The position numbers and the translations under genes were made by a program. From a virus: DNA of 56,908 nucleotides. Below are positions 54,801-56,908 of the stretch, piece by piece. The stretch covers positions 1 to 56,908 of the IMG/VR virus record IMGVR_UViG_3300022413_000013, one strand, 5' to 3'. The notes below the pieces were generated by a model. It did no database searches. It had not been told where the DNA came from and saw only the letters and a list, made by a program, of their open reading frames with translations. The stretch's first letter is position 1; each line of letters opens with the position of its first letter.

Positions 54801-55144
54801 GACGCAAACTGGCCTTCGGTCGCCTGCGTGACAGCACGCGCCCGCTGCATTGATTGATCGAAGCCCTTAAGCTCATCGATCACTTGACCGAACGAAAAAC
54901 CAGCGACCAGGCCGACAAGATTGGCTTTCAGGAACCCGGCGCCAGCACCAGCGGTGCGCATGCCCGTGTTGAGCTTGCCGGTTTCCTTTGTGGTGTTGGC
55001 AATGCCTTTCGTGTTCGAAAAGGACTTGTCGAGCGAAGCGCCGGTTTTCCTCCCTTCAGCCTCAACTTGATCCAAGCCCCTGCGAATTTGCAGAACGCCC
55101 TTCTCGAACTGGCTAACGTCGAATTCTTGAACGAGGGTAGGCAT
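51833..55144 (-). CDS. tail tape measure protein
   Basis: This 1103-aa protein sets tail length. The N-terminal TP901-type segment (LKGFDQSMQRARAVTQATEG, LGRTSRFSSKEAADAIVFLG, ADVLTNTISAFGESSKAAGE) lies at about 80-330. A middle Asp/Ser-rich part and a Gly-rich region follow. The last 250 residues carry tandem 11-residue-type Ala/Ser/Ile repeats (FNTLASVASSIFSTITSVAT). Ends GLAGEAGKEGLLPLAEGPAG as in many TMPs. At 0.15 nm per residue, a tail of roughly 165 nm would be expected (inference). Confidence 0.95.
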   Translation of the reverse strand: MPTLVQEFDVSQFEKGVLQIRRGLDQVEAEGRKTGASLDKSFSNTKGIANTTKETGKLNTGMRTAGAGAGFLKANLVGLVAGFSFGQVIDELKGFDQSMQRARAVTQATEGQFASLKTAALELGRTSRFSSKEAADAIVFLGQAGLKTNEILDLLPVSLRLAAASSVPLSRAADVLTNTISAFGESSKAAGEAADIMSKALVSGNINFEQLAVSLRQVAPVANAAGSSLEEVSAAVAVLGDNSIQGEQAGTALRAIILSLVDPSKNARDAIQSLGLKLEDVNPEKVGIVGAFKALNEAQIGVAETSKIFGREAAAAASVLTKNVGSVDKLRTALENADGTTKRISDTLNDSLTASIAGSTSAFSGLIQAIGDAGATDALRGIFDAAADSLNELTDSINESNGVFAGFFNFIGGQASDAIKRLSGGFIDIDKAVKPIDDFFIKLGKSVLALVERFRDLVREAGGITAVFTRIGDAIEDTFTGAIDKAKDALDGLLSILPDSVKSFVGLGEKAEEAAEEIEALDDSASDATRSIEDLSDSAGDLSGIMGDSSGAAGNLEGSISGLGFAVNSLAGDLPALGNQFEVTFEGVNQTIREIDVESVSDLTRDVLDFIGIGFEDVFGKKVGPIVEDFVGLVDRNFDTISDIVGATLDFFGLGWGDATEQAGGAIFDFADIAINAFGGGTGGGGIFGAIDSVIRILGFGGGTGGAGTLFGSLGGLIPQFGATGAAGTGAMGSIGTSSLGLAGILSNPVTASIAGVVGALGLLELAGVDVFGTLGDVATFTWDLIESVGSAAFSALSSAASAMGSVITGIFNTLASVASSIFSTITSVATSAFSTITSAASSAFSAITSAASAMGSALTGIFNTLASVASSVFSSIASVASGAFSAISSAASAMGGVVTGALNSIASVGASVFGALAGAASSAFGSIISAASSAASQVGGILGGITSSVGGVGSAIGGIAKSVGGGIKSVGKKIGKAFGFAEGAVIDGPTSLLGDGLAGGRFRRGTVLPEPTILGNLANVTPTSELGLAGEAGKEGLLPLAEGPAGLSVNAVGLGRKEVKVFIIEGVDRAETERMKRRITALDASVPSRATNAALDILAEIG

Positions 55145-55506
55145 TAGCCGAATCTCCCCGCAACCGAGGCGACCGCCGGGTCAAGTATCCCTTGCGGCGC
55201 TTGCGGCGAGCTGCCCTCATCGAGAAAAACGATGTACTCGACAGAGTTGTGAATGAAGACATTGCCTTTCCCGACGGTCCAGGCATTGCCGCGAGACGTG
55301 TTCGGCCGGCCGGTCGACGTCGATGGCGTCGGCCTAAAGCTGCCGAAAGACATAATCCAGCCGCCACGAGCGCGACCTGTGTCTACAGGCGTTCGCGAGA
55401 CGATCGCTTGATCGGCGCCGACGATGAACCGGCGGAACTCTCCCTCGATCCCGCGCTCGGTTTCCCTTATCGCAATCTCTTTGCCGACCATCTTAATAGG
55501 CATCAT
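55144..55506 (-). CDS. neck/head-tail protein, HK97 gp10-like
   Basis: This 120-aa protein starts at ATG 55506. IVSRTPVDTGRARGGWIMSF and the FIHNSVEYIVFLDEGSSPQA pattern (tail-end YxxxLExG-S-like) match HK97 gp10-family tail completion proteins. It lies between the connectors and the tape measure. Overlap with the next gene is one base (TAG/ATG). Confidence 0.85.
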   Translation of the reverse strand: MMPIKMVGKEIAIRETERGIEGEFRRFIVGADQAIVSRTPVDTGRARGGWIMSFGSFRPTPSTSTGRPNTSRGNAWTVGKGNVFIHNSVEYIVFLDEGSSPQAPQGILDPAVASVAGRFG

Positions 55507-55937
55507 TGATATCTCGGCAGGTCAAAAAGGAAGATCAGCGACAAGCGCTTATGCTCGAAGCCCGTTGGCGTGTGGGGGAAGTCGCGAATCAAGATCTCGA
55601 CGTCGTCGACGCCTGAAGGAAAGGTCATCGAGCGAAGCGCGTTGTGTGCGTCGTCGGCGAGCGCATCGACGTCGAACATAGTCCCGAGGTCGTCGCCATC
55701 GAACGGCGCATAACAATCGACCGTCATTAGGCTTGAAACTTCGTCCCGGATCGAAACCGCTCGATTCCGGCCCCCTTGGTTGGTCACCATGACCTTGACC
55801 CAGAGCGACTGAGGCTCGCTAAAGGCTTTCGGCGGGAAGTGGGTTTGCGTCGCGTGCGACCAGGTCGGCCGAAGAACGTCCCAGCGATCGACGAAGGCGC
55901 CGAGCACGCCGGTTCGGATTGCCGCGAATGTGGCCAT
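55503..55937 (-). CDS. tail terminator-like protein
   Basis: This 144-aa protein starts at ATG 55937. TWSHATQTHFPPKAFSEPQS, then WVKVMVTNQGGRNRAVSIRD and a final GFEHKRLSLIFLFDLPRYQ fit the alpha/beta pattern of tail terminators that end the tail tube. It overlaps the gp10-like gene by ATGA. Positional support: fourth in the connector series. Confidence 0.75.
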   Translation of the reverse strand: MATFAAIRTGVLGAFVDRWDVLRPTWSHATQTHFPPKAFSEPQSLWVKVMVTNQGGRNRAVSIRDEVSSLMTVDCYAPFDGDDLGTMFDVDALADDAHNALRSMTFPSGVDDVEILIRDFPHTPTGFEHKRLSLIFLFDLPRYQ

Positions 55938-55940
55938 GGC

Positions 55941-56318
55941 TTAGGCCCTCATCGCTACGAAATAGGCTAATGCCGTGTCGCCAGGCTTCAGAGAGCGCGT
56001 CGAAACGATTTCATACGTCTGAGTGCCGTCGACGAGCTTGTCGCCTTCCTCTGGCTCTACAGCGCCGTCTATGATGATCAGCGTATCGCTCGACTTGACT
56101 CTCGTGTCTTCTCGAAAGGCGTCGGCAAGCGTCGCGCTGGCGGTCTGATCCGCAACCGCCTTGATCGACGTCGAGGTGCTGTCAACCGCCGTGCCGCCCT
56201 GCCATGGCTTGCCGGCCGTCGTCGACGTCGAGCCCTTTTTCGTGAGTGTGACCGAGCGCCCGAATTTCTCGATCAGCCGAGTCGCGGTGGCGGCCAGGCT
56301 GCTATAATCAAACGCCAT
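55941..56318 (-). CDS. head-tail connector (head closure) protein
   Basis: This 125-aa protein starts at ATG 56318. AATATRLIEKFGRSVTLTKK, KAVADQTASATLADAFREDT and DKLVDGTQTYEIVSTRSLKP GDT-type ending are features of head-closure/stopper proteins (HK97 gp7-like, SPP1 gp16-type). It sits between the adaptor and terminator genes. Confidence 0.75.
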   Translation of the reverse strand: MAFDYSSLAATATRLIEKFGRSVTLTKKGSTSTTAGKPWQGGTAVDSTSTSIKAVADQTASATLADAFREDTRVKSSDTLIIIDGAVEPEEGDKLVDGTQTYEIVSTRSLKPGDTALAYFVAMRA

Positions 56319-56322
56319 GGCA

Positions 56323-56832
56323 TTACGCCCTCATCAACCGCGAGCCTCGGATAACAAGCTCTTTGATCCGCCGATCGGCTTCCGGGTATTTGCGAAAAGT
56401 TTGCTGGACTCCGCTTTGGCCGTACTCGGTTTCTTCGACGAGCGGTCCGACGCGCTCGACCTTGCGCACGACATGGCCGCCCCTGTCGTCGAAGGTCGGA
56501 TCGGGCGCCAAGCGGGCGCCTAGCGAGCGATACGCATAGAAAGCGCACGCCTCTTGAACTTCGATAGGGACGTTGTCGGCGATCCGGCCGTCGCTGTAGT
56601 AGGCTTCGGAGCGCGGCCAATCGAGCGCCTGCGTCGTCAGCTTGCGATAGCCGACGAAAGTAAAACGCGTATCGAGATAGCGCGTCGCGCGCTGTATAGC
56701 GTTTTGCTGAACAGTATCGTTATAAAGAACGATGCCAAGGCCTTCGACTTCCATTAGCTCTTGAAAGAACGCAAGCGTGCAATAAGCGGTCGCCGTCGCT
56801 GATCCGGTTCCGGTTTCTACAACAAACGGCAT
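56323..56832 (-). CDS. head-tail adaptor protein (DnaT-like/gp6 type)
   Basis: This 169-aa protein starts at ATG 56832. GSATATAYCTLAFFQELMEV, NAIQRATRYLDTRFTFVGYR and ALDWPRSEAYYSDGR, then IPIEVQEACAFYAYRSLGAR match the phage adaptor family sometimes labelled putative DnaT-like. It binds the portal from below. Its first 21 codons lie in the right-hand terminal repeat, so the gene is intact across the circular junction. Confidence 0.88.
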   Translation of the reverse strand: MPFVVETGTGSATATAYCTLAFFQELMEVEGLGIVLYNDTVQQNAIQRATRYLDTRFTFVGYRKLTTQALDWPRSEAYYSDGRIADNVPIEVQEACAFYAYRSLGARLAPDPTFDDRGGHVVRKVERVGPLVEETEYGQSGVQQTFRKYPEADRRIKELVIRGSRLMRA

Positions 56833-56894
56833 TGTTTATTATGCGCCTTCTGTGTCCTGGCCTAGTAAGACCTCGCGATCAAAATTAGGCCACG
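56769..56894. repeat. terminal direct repeat, right copy
   Basis: Identical to bases 1-126. Removing one copy gives a circle of about 56.8 kb. The last 14 bases (56895-56908) lie outside the repeat and do not match the continuation of the left copy. Confidence 0.95.
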
Positions 56895-56908
56895 ACACAG
56901 AAGGCGCA
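56842..56908. other. 14-bp inverted repeat at the contig end (foldback)
   Basis: TGCGCCTTCTGTGT at 56842-56855 is the reverse complement of the final 14 bases (ACACAGAAGGCGCA, 56895-56908). The left copy of the region (74-87) is not followed by such an end. The most likely cause is an amplification or sequencing foldback; a natural hairpin end is less likely. Confidence 0.7.

Noticed and set aside
56895-56908. Hairpin telomere at the phage end (as in N15)
   Set aside because: The foldback is only 14 bp, is found on one end only and lies just outside a circularising repeat; no protelomerase was recognised.

Overview
This window is a complete or near-complete genome of a tailed, siphovirus-like temperate phage of a Gram-negative host. 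The first 126 bases are repeated exactly at 56769-56894, so the molecule is circular or terminally redundant and the real unit is about 56.8 kb. The host is probably an alphaproteobacterium or a close relative. This is inferred from the GC-rich base composition, the strong GCC/GAC codon bias, an initiator-like tRNA-Met, an outer-membrane beta-barrel with a C-terminal Phe, and a LamG-type tail fibre. It is not proven.

Layout, read on the circle. The minus strand from 8718 down through base 1 and on from 56832 to 46218 is the head-to-tail assembly line: terminase small and large subunits, DUF4055-type portal, minor head protein, an Ntn-hydrolase-like protein, scaffold, P22-type coat protein, four head-tail connector proteins, tape measure, distal tail protein, a 999-aa tail tip protein and two fibre proteins. 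The tail tube protein, the two-frame tail assembly chaperone (with an A AAA AAG slippery site) and a further tail-tip-type protein are instead on the plus strand at 43404-46243, converging on the fibres. A plus-strand lysis block (40832-42466: M15 peptidase, putative TIM-barrel glycosidase, small membrane proteins) and minus-strand candidate holin and spanin genes lie beside it. A second minus-strand structural block (36482-40056) includes a beta-helix protein with about 13 tandem 21-residue repeats.

The minus-strand block 13060-21352 carries replication and maintenance functions. It holds a YdaS/Cro-like repressor, an initiator gene with nine iteron-like GTGGGTT repeats inside it, a candidate helicase loader, a sulfotransferase-like protein, a VRR-NUC nuclease, a MazG-like protein, a ParB-like protein, and a ParA plus ribbon-helix-helix partition pair. 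CTAGC-type repeats sit in front of three of these genes. The plus-strand early operon from 21517 encodes zinc-finger proteins, a lambda-Exo/YqaJ nuclease with a Bet/RecT annealase, a second ParA-like ATPase with a histone-H1-like tail, and a tyrosine integrase. It continues into a long run (26-36.5 kb) of small, often ATGA-overlapped genes rich in CxxC zinc motifs and ribbon-helix-helix proteins. Having both an integrase and a partition cassette suggests either an integrating prophage with a plasmid-like phase or a phage-plasmid.

A separate module at 8.9-12.8 kb carries the tRNA, an XRE-type regulator with a TTGACA-17-TATTAA promoter, and a divergent operon led by the outer-membrane beta-barrel. 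It looks like a lysogenic-conversion or superinfection-exclusion module. No insertion sequence, CRISPR array or rRNA was found, and no stretch longer than about 250 bases lacks a gene.
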